This document shows, piece by piece, positions 25,311 through 32,963 of a stretch of 64,000 nt of DNA (position 1 is its first letter; the number at the start of each line of letters is the position of its first letter). A program made the position numbers and the translations under genes. The notes below the pieces were generated by a model. The model was not told the origin of the DNA and made no database searches. It was given only the letters and a program-made list of their open reading frames with translations. The DNA comes from JAFDWI01 sp964595905 (GTDB taxonomy: Bacteria; Actinomycetota; Acidimicrobiia; Acidimicrobiales; Iamiaceae), in assembly GCA_964595905.1 (NCBI GenBank), contig CAZQSU010000003.1, forward strand, positions 1 to 64,000. The letters run 5' to 3'.

Positions 25311-26507
25311 ATGGACCTGTCCTTCTCCGCCGAGGACGAAGCCTTCCGGGCCGAGGCACGCGGCTGGCTGACCGAGCAGCTCGACGGTCCGCACCGGATC
25401 TTGCGCGACCGCGGTGGCCCAGGCGACGAACACGCCCTGTTCGAGGAACGCCTCGCCTGGGAACACACGCTCGCCGAGGCGGGATGGACGTGCGTGGGCT
25501 GGCCCACCGAGTTCGGTGGTCGCGGCCTGTCGCTGCACCGCCAGGTCATCTGGTTCGAGGAGTACGCCCGCGCCGGCGGGCCGGGCCGGCTCGGGCACAT
25601 CGGCGAGACCCTGCTCGGCCCGACCCTGATCCACTTCGGCAACGCCGACCAGCAGGAGCGCTTTCTGCCCGGCATCGTCGCGGGAGAGCAACTGTGGGCC
25701 CAGGGCTATTCGGAACCGAACGCCGGTTCGGACCTCGCGAACGTGGCGACCCGAGCCGAGCGGGACGGCGACGACTGGGTGATCACCGGTCAGAAGGTGT
25801 GGACCTCGCTGGCCCATTGGGCGCGCTGGGCGTTCGTGTTGTGCCGCACCGACCGTGACGCCCCGAAACACAAGGGGCTGTCGTACCTGTTGGTGCCACT
25901 CGACCAGGAGGGGGTCGAGATCCGTCCGATCCGGCAGATCACCGGTGCGTCGGAGTTCAACGAGGTGTTCTTCGAACAGGCGCGCACCCCGGTGGTGAAC
26001 ACGGTGGGAGCACCCGGCGACGGCTGGAAGGTCGCGAACGGCACGCTCGCATTCGAGCGGGGCGCATCCACCCTCGGCCAGCAACTCCGGTTCACCAACG
26101 AGTTCGACGCCCTCGTGGCCGCCGCGCAGGCGAACGGGGCGATCGACGATCCGGTGCTGCGCCAGCGCATCACCGATGCGTGGCTGCGCCTTCGCATCAT
26201 GCGGCTGCTGACCCTGCGCGTGCTCTCCGCCGAGGCGTCGCTCACTCCCGAGGCGATGGTCACGAAGTTGTACTGGGCCACCTGGCATCGTGACCTGGGC
26301 GAGCTGGCGATGGACGTGCTCGGTGCCGCCGCGCTCGACTGGCACGCCGACGACGCCGACGATCCCGAACGGCTCACCTCGTTGCACCAGTTGTTCCTGT
26401 TCAGCCGCTCGGACACGATCTACGCCGGATCGAACGAGATCCAACGCAACATCATCGCCGAGCGCGGCCTCGGCCTGCCCCGCGAACCGCGGCCCCGAAC
26501 CGGCTGA
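25311..26507 (+). CDS. ipdE1: Acyl-CoA dehydrogenase alpha subunit, IpdE1 (FadE30)
   Basis: 398 residues. CVGWPTEFGGRGLS, GYSEPNAGSDLANV, GQKVWTSLAHWARW and SDTIYAGSNEIQRNIIAER match mycobacterial FadE30/IpdE1 closely as I remember it. IpdE1 with IpdE2 forms an alpha2-beta2 enzyme that desaturates the propionyl side chain of 5-OH-HIP-CoA. As in mycobacteria the partner is not adjacent: the beta-like subunit lies at 54460. ATG 25311 is 10 bases after the SDR stop. It is co-transcribed with IpdF. Confidence 0.87.
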   Translation: MDLSFSAEDEAFRAEARGWLTEQLDGPHRILRDRGGPGDEHALFEERLAWEHTLAEAGWTCVGWPTEFGGRGLSLHRQVIWFEEYARAGGPGRLGHIGETLLGPTLIHFGNADQQERFLPGIVAGEQLWAQGYSEPNAGSDLANVATRAERDGDDWVITGQKVWTSLAHWARWAFVLCRTDRDAPKHKGLSYLLVPLDQEGVEIRPIRQITGASEFNEVFFEQARTPVVNTVGAPGDGWKVANGTLAFERGASTLGQQLRFTNEFDALVAAAQANGAIDDPVLRQRITDAWLRLRIMRLLTLRVLSAEASLTPEAMVTKLYWATWHRDLGELAMDVLGAAALDWHADDADDPERLTSLHQLFLFSRSDTIYAGSNEIQRNIIAERGLGLPREPRPRTG

Positions 26508-26524
26508 ACCGAACGGAGATCCCC

Positions 26525-27307
26525 GTGACCACCCCACCTCCCGACTACGTACCCGGCCACGGCCTGCTCGTCGACCGCACCGTGGTGGTGACCGCCGCCG
26601 CGGGCACCGGCATCGGGTTCGCCGTGGCCAAGCGTTGTGCCGAGGAAGGGGCCCGGGTACTGATCAGCGACATCCATGAACGGCGTCTGGGAGAAGCCGC
26701 CGAGCGGCTCGAGGCCGAGACCGGGCAACGCCCCGCCACCGCGGTGTGCGATGTGACCGACCAGGCCGACATCGATGGGCTGTTCGCCACCGCCGTCGAC
26801 GCATTCGGCCACCTCGACGTCCTGGTCAACAACGCCGGGCTGGGCGGCACCGCGAACCTGGTCGACATGACCGACGAGCAGTGGCACGTGGTGCTGGATG
26901 TGACCCTGACCGGCACCTTCCGCGCCACGCGCGCCGCACTCGCGGTCATGCAGCCCCGCGGCACCGGGGTCATCGTCAACAATGCGTCGGTGCTCGGCTG
27001 GCGCGCGCAGGCAGGCCAGGCCCACTACGCGGCGGCCAAGGCTGGCGTCATGGCGTTGACCCGCTGCGCCGCGATCGAAGCGGCGCCCTTCGGCGTCCGC
27101 GTCAACGCCGTCGCCCCGTCGATCGCGCTGCACCCGTTCCTGGCCAAGGTCACCACCGACGAACTGCTCGCGGAGCTCGAAGCCAAGGAAGCGTTCGGAC
27201 GGGCAGCGGAACCCTGGGAGGTGGCGAACACCATGGTCTTCCTGGCCAGCGACTACTCGAGTTACCTCACCGGCGAGGTCGTCTCAGTCTCGTCCCAGCG
27301 CGCGTGA
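26525..27307 (+). CDS. ipdF: Short-chain dehydrogenase IpdF
   Basis: 260 residues beginning with an extension and GHGLLVDRTVVVTAAAGTGIG, an unusual AAAGTGIG cofactor loop shared with mycobacterial IpdF (Rv3559c), then NNAGLGG, HYAAAKAG and DYSSYLTGEVVSVS. IpdF handles the 5-oxo/5-hydroxy group of HIP-derived CoA esters. The start is GTG 26525 with a CGGAGAT site, 17 bases after IpdE1. A separate gene of different type follows after 66 bases. Confidence 0.83.
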   Translation: MTTPPPDYVPGHGLLVDRTVVVTAAAGTGIGFAVAKRCAEEGARVLISDIHERRLGEAAERLEAETGQRPATAVCDVTDQADIDGLFATAVDAFGHLDVLVNNAGLGGTANLVDMTDEQWHVVLDVTLTGTFRATRAALAVMQPRGTGVIVNNASVLGWRAQAGQAHYAAAKAGVMALTRCAAIEAAPFGVRVNAVAPSIALHPFLAKVTTDELLAELEAKEAFGRAAEPWEVANTMVFLASDYSSYLTGEVVSVSSQRA

Positions 27308-27373
27308 CGCCCCGTCGGCCGCCGGGCTGCCACTAGAGTCGCGACTCGTCCTGACGCAGATTCGGGAGATCGA

Positions 27374-29632
27374 GTGCGTGACGCGGAGGCCATCTCGGGC
27401 GAGATGGCGGAAGGCGCAACCGACGAGGCGATGACCGTGGTGCGGACGTTGCTGGGGCGAGTCCACGACATCGTGATCGCGAGTGACGCACGCGGCACCA
27501 TCCGGTTCGTGAACGACGCCGTGGCCGAACGCCTCGGCTACGCACCCGACGCCGTCGTGGGCCGGAACCTCGTCGACTTCGTCGCCGGTGACGATCTGCC
27601 CCGCGTGGGCGATGCGATGGCCCGCTGGAACGGACGTCGGGGCCGGCCGAGAGGCAGCGACATCGATCTGGTCGCCAGCGACGGATCGGTGCACCGCTAC
27701 CACTACCGGGCCCAGTTCGGCGACGGGGTGTTCGACACGGACGATTTCGTCGTGACCCTTTCCCCCGCCCGCCACGGGGGCCGCGAAGCCGACATCGTCC
27801 CGGCCCTGATCGACAACGCCGATCGGGTGGCCCGGGTGGCTGCCGCCTTCCTGGACAAGTCGTTCGGTGACTTCAGGGTCGGTCTCGACGCGGCGGTGCG
27901 CGAACTCGCCGGTCTGGAGTGGTTGACCCGGATCACCGTCTGGACCATCCACGGCGAGTTCATGGACCTCACGTCCCGCTGGGATGCGGCCCATGGCGCC
28001 CCGCTCGTGCCGCCACCGGACCGGTTGCGGATCGACGAGTCGGCGATGCTCCGGCACCTCCGTGCCGGCCACGAAGTGCGACTCGGCACGACCCGCTCGT
28101 CGGAGTCGATCTTCGCCGCCGAGCGCCGGGCGTTCGCCGCGGCAGGTACCGAGTCGTTGTTGGCGGTGCCCCTGATCGCCCGTGACGACGTGCTCGGCAT
28201 CATCATGCTCGAGTCGACCCTGAGCGCGATCACCGACGATGTGGCCCACCTGGCGACGACGCGCGCCGCGGCCGCGGTGGTGGCCGCCGCGATGCTGCGG
28301 AACGAGGCCGAGGCCGAACTCGCCTTCCAGGCGCGCACCGATCGGACCACGGGCCTGTCGAATCGCTGGGCGGCGCAGAGCGATCTGGAGGAGGCGCTGG
28401 TCGCGCTCGACCGGGAATGGGTGGCGGGCGTGGGTGTGGTCGGGGTCGATCTCGACCGGTTCAAACTCGTCAACGAGGCGCTGGGCCACCGGTCGGGCGA
28501 CCTGTTGTTGGCCGAGGTCGCGGATCGGCTCCGCAGCGCGACGCCGAAGGCGACCCGACTGGCCCGTCTGAGCGCGGACGAGTTCCTGATCGTGGTTCCC
28601 GGTTCGGCCTCTGAGGTGGCGACGACGCGGTTGGCGAACACGGTGCTGGACGTGTTCTCGGTACCCTTCGAGATCGGCGGATCGATCACGTCGGTCACCG
28701 CTCGGGTGGCGTCGGTCCACTTCGACCATCGTCAGCGACCGCTGCCGTCGGCCGAGGAATTGCTGCGACGGATCGCCCACACGCTCGAGCACGCCAAGGA
28801 GTCTGGGGGTCGGCTCGAGACGGTCGACCTGACCGACGACGGACCGCTGCATCGGCTTCGTCGGGTCGGCGAACTCGAGCACGCGCTCGCCGGCGGCGAA
28901 CTGGTGCCGTACTTCCAGGCCGAATGGGACCTCCGCACCGGCGCGGTCATCGGCGCGGAGGCGCTGCTCCGCTGGTTGCACCCGCGCGAAGGGGTGGTCG
29001 GCGCCACCGAACCGATCCGCCTCGCCGAATCCACCGGCCTGATCGGGCGGATCGGCCGACACGTGCTCGTCGAGGCGTGCCGGTCCGCGCGTCCCTGGAT
29101 CGACCTGGTCGACGGCTTCGTCCTGCGGGTGAACGTGTCGGCCCACCAGCTCCGCAGCGACGACTTCGTCTCCGAGGTCGCCTCGATCCTCGCCGAGGCC
29201 GACTTCCCAGCCGCCTCGCTGTGTCTGGAGTTGACCGAGAGTTCGCTCCTCGACGATCCAGCCCGTTCGCGCATGCAGTTCGCGCGTCTCCGTGATCTGG
29301 GCGTCGGACTCGCGATCGACGACTTCGGTACCGGGTACTCGTCGATCCTGCAGCTCAAGGAACTGCCCCTGTCGTCGATCAAGATCGACCAGCAGTTCGT
29401 GGCGGGCATCGCCGACAATGCGTCGGACCGGGCGATCGTGCAGGCCACACTCGAGTTGGCCCGGGCCTTCGACATGTCCGCGACCGCCGAAGGCGTCGAG
29501 CTGCCCGAACAGAGGGTCATCCTCGAACAGCTCGGATGCACGCGCGTCCAGGGGTTCCTGTTCTCGACTCCCGAGCCGGCCGCTCGGCTCACCGCCCGAC
29601 TGAAGTGCCCGCGTCTGATCCACGGGCGCTAG
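27374..29632 (+). CDS. PAS-GAF-GGDEF-EAL cyclic-di-GMP protein
   Basis: 752 residues: PAS domain (about 22-132), GAF-like domain (150-305), GGDEF domain (320-485) and EAL domain (500-745). The GGDEF active-site loop reads SADEF (residues 400-404), which argues against diguanylate cyclase activity. The EAL domain keeps its metal and catalytic motifs: EAL at 529-531, VNVSAHQL, LELTES, DDFGTGYSS, IKIDQQF and AEGVE. It is therefore predicted to be a c-di-GMP phosphodiesterase sensing through PAS/GAF, with the degenerate GGDEF perhaps a GTP-binding module. No membrane helix is seen. GTG start after GGGAG. Confidence 0.9.
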   Translation: MRDAEAISGEMAEGATDEAMTVVRTLLGRVHDIVIASDARGTIRFVNDAVAERLGYAPDAVVGRNLVDFVAGDDLPRVGDAMARWNGRRGRPRGSDIDLVASDGSVHRYHYRAQFGDGVFDTDDFVVTLSPARHGGREADIVPALIDNADRVARVAAAFLDKSFGDFRVGLDAAVRELAGLEWLTRITVWTIHGEFMDLTSRWDAAHGAPLVPPPDRLRIDESAMLRHLRAGHEVRLGTTRSSESIFAAERRAFAAAGTESLLAVPLIARDDVLGIIMLESTLSAITDDVAHLATTRAAAAVVAAAMLRNEAEAELAFQARTDRTTGLSNRWAAQSDLEEALVALDREWVAGVGVVGVDLDRFKLVNEALGHRSGDLLLAEVADRLRSATPKATRLARLSADEFLIVVPGSASEVATTRLANTVLDVFSVPFEIGGSITSVTARVASVHFDHRQRPLPSAEELLRRIAHTLEHAKESGGRLETVDLTDDGPLHRLRRVGELEHALAGGELVPYFQAEWDLRTGAVIGAEALLRWLHPREGVVGATEPIRLAESTGLIGRIGRHVLVEACRSARPWIDLVDGFVLRVNVSAHQLRSDDFVSEVASILAEADFPAASLCLELTESSLLDDPARSRMQFARLRDLGVGLAIDDFGTGYSSILQLKELPLSSIKIDQQFVAGIADNASDRAIVQATLELARAFDMSATAEGVELPEQRVILEQLGCTRVQGFLFSTPEPAARLTARLKCPRLIHGR

Positions 29633-29641
29633 GTTTCGTCC

Positions 29642-30103
29642 ATGGCCGTCACCGTTCTCGACGGGCTCGACGCCGTGCGGGCCGCCGTGGGTACCCACCT
29701 GGGCTCCAGCGACTGGACCGAGGTGACCCAGGACCGCGTCCAGCTCTTCGCGGACGCCACCGGAGACCACCAGTGGATCCACACCGACGTCGAACGGGCG
29801 AAAGCCGAATCGCCCTTCGGTGGGCCGATCGCGCACGGCTATCTCACCCTCGCGATGACGAATGAGTTCCTCCCACGCATCGTCGAGGTCCGGGGCGTGG
29901 CGATGGGGGTGAACTACGGCGTCGACAGGGTCCGATTCCCCGCGCCGGTGCCGGTGGGTGCCCGGGTGCGGGCACATGGTGAACTCGTGGCCGTCGACGA
30001 CGTCTCCGGTGGTGTCCAGACCACGATGCGCGTCACGGTCGAGGTCGAGGGGGCAAGCAAGCCGGCGTGCGTGGTCGACGCCCTCAGCCGCTTCTACCCC
30101 TGA
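29642..30103 (+). CDS. MaoC-family enoyl-CoA hydratase
   Basis: 153 residues of single hot-dog fold: FADATGDHQWIHTD (catalytic Asp/His) and GGPIAHGYLTLAM, as in (R)-specific enoyl-CoA hydratases and NodN-like dehydratases. It starts 9 bases after the EAL gene, but a TAGGTT box 6 bases before ATG 29642 suggests its own leaderless promoter. It is followed by an extended SDR after 17 bases. A hydration step in acyl-CoA metabolism is likely; the substrate is not known. Confidence 0.82.
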   Translation: MAVTVLDGLDAVRAAVGTHLGSSDWTEVTQDRVQLFADATGDHQWIHTDVERAKAESPFGGPIAHGYLTLAMTNEFLPRIVEVRGVAMGVNYGVDRVRFPAPVPVGARVRAHGELVAVDDVSGGVQTTMRVTVEVEGASKPACVVDALSRFYP

Positions 30104-30120
30104 CCCGGCCGGAGATCCAG

Positions 30121-31137
30121 ATGCGGGTACTCGTGACCGGAGGGACCGGTTTCGTCGGTGGATGGAGCGCCGCCGCACTGGCCGACGCGGGTCATCACGT
30201 GCGGTTTCTCGTCCGTTCCGCCGAGCGGCTCGCTCCGGTCGCCGCGTTGGGGGTGGACGTGTCCGATCACGTCGTCGGCGACGTCACCGACGCCGACGCG
30301 GTCGGCGCGGCGCTGGACGGCTGCGATGCGGTCCTGCACGGTGCGGCGATGGTCGCCACCGACCCGCGTCACGATGCCGAGGTGCAGGCCACGAACCTGA
30401 CCGGCGCCCGGACGGTGCTGGGAACCGCCACCGAACTCGGCCTCGACCCGATCGTGCACATCTCGTCGATCACCTCGCTGTTCGCCCCGGGGGTGATCGA
30501 ACTCCACGCGCATCTGCCCACGGGCCGTGCCGCCGACGCGTACGGCGCGTCGAAATCCGCGGTGGAGGAGTACGCCCGGCAGCTGCAACGCGACGGCCAT
30601 CCGGTGGTGATCACGTATCCCGGCATGGTCGTGGGACCGGGGGTCGGCGCGCGCTTCGGCGAAGTCGCCGACGGGATCGCCACGATCCTGCGCTCACGAC
30701 TGCTGCCCGGATCCGACGCGGGCTGGCTGATCATCGACGTGCGCGACCTGGCCGAGATCCATACGGCCGTGATCGAGCCACGGCGCGGACCCCGGCGCTA
30801 CATGGCCGGCGGCACCTACCTCGATGCCGGCCGCCTCGCCGACCTGTTCCGGAAGGTGACCGGCAGGACGATCATTCGTCTGCCGGTGCCGGGCGGGGGG
30901 CTCCGGCTACTCGGCTCGGCTGTCGACGTGGTGACCGGGCTCACCGGTTGGACCACGCCGCTGACCCGGGCGGCGATGGACTACTACACGCAGATGCCGG
31001 CCTCCGACGACGACCCGGTCCACAACGAGCTGGGCGTCACCTACCGCGACGTGACCGTGACCTTCATCGACTGCATCGCCTCGCTGTCGGCCACCGGACG
31101 GATCACCGCCTCCCAGGCCGGCAGGGCGGCGCCGTAG
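30121..31137 (+). CDS. Extended SDR, NAD-dependent epimerase/3beta-HSD-like
   Basis: 338 residues. VLVTGGTGFVGG at the N-terminus is the extended-SDR cofactor loop, HISSITSLF and YGASKSAVEEYAR give the Ser and Tyr-x-x-x-Lys catalytic residues. The family includes dihydroflavonol reductases, 3beta-hydroxysteroid dehydrogenases and sugar epimerases; in this setting an alcohol/ketone reductase or steroid dehydrogenase is more likely than a sugar enzyme. ATG 30121 begins the Rossmann strand; the frame further upstream overlaps MaoC. Confidence 0.78.
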   Translation: MRVLVTGGTGFVGGWSAAALADAGHHVRFLVRSAERLAPVAALGVDVSDHVVGDVTDADAVGAALDGCDAVLHGAAMVATDPRHDAEVQATNLTGARTVLGTATELGLDPIVHISSITSLFAPGVIELHAHLPTGRAADAYGASKSAVEEYARQLQRDGHPVVITYPGMVVGPGVGARFGEVADGIATILRSRLLPGSDAGWLIIDVRDLAEIHTAVIEPRRGPRRYMAGGTYLDAGRLADLFRKVTGRTIIRLPVPGGGLRLLGSAVDVVTGLTGWTTPLTRAAMDYYTQMPASDDDPVHNELGVTYRDVTVTFIDCIASLSATGRITASQAGRAAP

Positions 31138-31200
31138 GCCGCGCGGACAGCCCACATCTGATCGGGTCCGCGGCGGTGATCCGCCCAGCTCGGCAGCGGA

Positions 31201-32397
31201 TCAACGGGTGAGCAGCACCGACGACCCGTGGCCGAACAGGCCCTGGTTCACGGTGATCCCCACCTTCGCCCCGTCGACCTGACGGCCTTCGGCCTGGCCG
31301 CGGAGCTGCCAGGTGATCTCACACACCTGGGCGATCGCCTGGGCGGGCACCGCCTCGCCGAAACACGCGAGGCCGCCCGACGGGTTCACCGGAATGCGAC
31401 CACCGACGGTCGTCTCGCCGTTGCGCAACAGTTTCGCGGCGTCGCCGGGCTCGCACAGCCCGATGTCCTCGTACCAGTCGAGCTCGAGCGCGCACGACAG
31501 GTCGTACACCTCGGCGACGTCGAGGTCGTCGGGCCCGATCCCTGCCTCTTCGTACGCGGCGTCGGTGATCGACGCCTTGAATGGCCGGGCCGGCGCCGCG
31601 GCCACCGCGGAGGAGTCGGTGGCGAGGTTCGGCATCTCGATGATCGTGTTGGGGTACGCCGGGGTCACCGTGGAGACCGCCGCGACGCGTACCGGATCGC
31701 CGGCGCCGTGTCGGCGGGCGTAGTCGGCCGAGCACAGCACGACCGCCGCGCCGCCGTCGGACGTCGCGCAGATCTCGAGCAGGCGCAGCGGGTTCGCGAC
31801 CATCGGCGAGGCGAGGACCTCCTCCACGGTGGTGGCCTTGCGATAGCGGGCGTTGGGGTTGGCCAGCCCGTGCTGCGCGTTCTTGACCTTGACCTGGGCG
31901 AAGTCGGCGTCGGTGTCACCGTAGAGGTCCATCCGGCGGCGTGCGTAGAGCGCGAAGTAGGTCGGGTTCGTGATGCCGCCGAGCCGGAACCGCAACCAGT
32001 CGGGGTCGTCAGGGCGGTCCCCGGCGTTCGGGGCGAGAAAGCCCTTCGGGGTGGTGTCGGCGCCGACGACGAGCGCGACGTCGCATCTGCCGGCGAGGAT
32101 CCGCATGCGCGCGGTCTCGATCGCCGTGGCACCCGATGCGCAGGCCGCGTACGACGAGGCGACCCGACAGCCGGTCCAACCGAGTGCCTGGGCGAACGTC
32201 GCCCCGGCCACGTAGCCTGGGTAGCCGTTGCGCATCGTGTCCGCGCCGGACACGAACTGGACGTCGCGCCAGTCGACGCCCGCGTCGTCGAGGGCGTCCT
32301 GGGCTGCGGCGAGCCCGTACTCGACGAAGTTGCGACCCCACTTGCCCCACGGGTGCATGCCGACCCCGAGGACCACCACGTCGTCGGAGCGACTCAT
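31201..32397 (-). CDS. Ltp-type thiolase/lipid-transfer protein (steroid aldolase-like)
   Basis: 398 residues of thiolase fold, SCP-x type: SSYAACASGATAIETAR with nucleophile-position Cys86, VYDLSCALELDWYEDIG, NPSGGLACFGEAVPA and a C-terminal NQGLFGHGSSV. Such Ltp proteins pair with DUF35 OB-fold proteins; in steroid catabolism Ltp2-DUF35 complexes act as retro-aldolases on side-chain CoA esters, and Ltp3/Ltp4 relatives occur next to a DUF35 gene in mycobacteria. ATG 32397 overlaps the DUF35 stop by 4 bases. The operon lies behind operator site E. Confidence 0.83.
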   Translation of the reverse strand: MSRSDDVVVLGVGMHPWGKWGRNFVEYGLAAAQDALDDAGVDWRDVQFVSGADTMRNGYPGYVAGATFAQALGWTGCRVASSYAACASGATAIETARMRILAGRCDVALVVGADTTPKGFLAPNAGDRPDDPDWLRFRLGGITNPTYFALYARRRMDLYGDTDADFAQVKVKNAQHGLANPNARYRKATTVEEVLASPMVANPLRLLEICATSDGGAAVVLCSADYARRHGAGDPVRVAAVSTVTPAYPNTIIEMPNLATDSSAVAAAPARPFKASITDAAYEEAGIGPDDLDVAEVYDLSCALELDWYEDIGLCEPGDAAKLLRNGETTVGGRIPVNPSGGLACFGEAVPAQAIAQVCEITWQLRGQAEGRQVDGAKVGITVNQGLFGHGSSVLLTR

Positions 32398-32858
32398 GGC
32401 GCGCCTCCCGTCGTCGATGCGGCCATCGGCCGCCATCGCCACACCTGGTGGTCGTGCTCGTCGTCGGAGAACAGGGTCCCGGTGACCACCTCGACCTCGT
32501 CGCCGACGGCCACGTCGCCGACCCCGACGCCGCCGACGAGCTGGCCGAGGATCACCAGTCCCTCGGCGGCGAGTTCGACCGCCGCGATGGCGAAGGGCGT
32601 GAAGTCGTCGCCGTCGTGCACATACGGCGCCGGGGGTTGGTACTGCGCGTCGGTGTAGGACCAGATCCGACCACGCCTCGACAACGGTGTGGGTTCCATC
32701 GACGTGCCTCGACATGCTGGGTTCGGGCACCATTCGGCCCGGGGCGGGAAGGCGTAGGTGCCACAGGTCGTGCAACGCACCCCGATCAGGTGCGGTTCGC
32801 CTTCTGCGCTGAACCACCCCTCGGCGCCAAGCGCGGGAACCGTCGTTCTGGTCGTCAT
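32394..32858 (-). CDS. DUF35 / OB-fold protein with zinc ribbon, Ltp partner
   Basis: 154 residues: a rubredoxin-like zinc ribbon (VRCTTCGTY and WCPNPAC, four Cys, residues 29-50) followed by an OB-fold (IWSYTDAQYQPPAPY, FAIAAVELAAEGLVILGQL). DUF35 proteins bind acyl-CoA and are obligate partners of Ltp aldolases/thiolases, here encoded directly downstream. ATG 32858 was preferred: GAGGAG is 6 bases before it but touches the earlier ATG at 32864. Operator E lies 24 bases upstream. Confidence 0.85.
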   Translation of the reverse strand: MTTRTTVPALGAEGWFSAEGEPHLIGVRCTTCGTYAFPPRAEWCPNPACRGTSMEPTPLSRRGRIWSYTDAQYQPPAPYVHDGDDFTPFAIAAVELAAEGLVILGQLVGGVGVGDVAVGDEVEVVTGTLFSDDEHDHQVWRWRPMAASTTGGAP

Positions 32859-32881
32859 CGGCATCTCCTCGACGGGCGATT

Positions 32882-32898
32882 TCTGACGTGTCGTCAGA
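32882..32898. promoter_or_regulatory. Steroid-regulon operator, site E (DUF35-Ltp operon)
   Basis: TCTGACG-TGT-CGTCAGA, a perfect 7+7 dyad, 24 bases before the DUF35 start. A minus-strand TACAGT box (32918-32913) upstream places the site just after the transcription start. Confidence 0.82.
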
Positions 32899-32963
32899 TC
32901 GGTTGCGCCTCGACTGTACCGCCGCCGGGGAGCGGCGGGTTCATCACCGCCACGTCGCCCCGG

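Noticed and set aside
27284..30178. 964-codon minus-strand frame opposite the EAL protein and MaoC
   Set aside because: Spans two real genes and their junction in antisense, rich in Arg/Gly/His/Asp; no motif or start signal.
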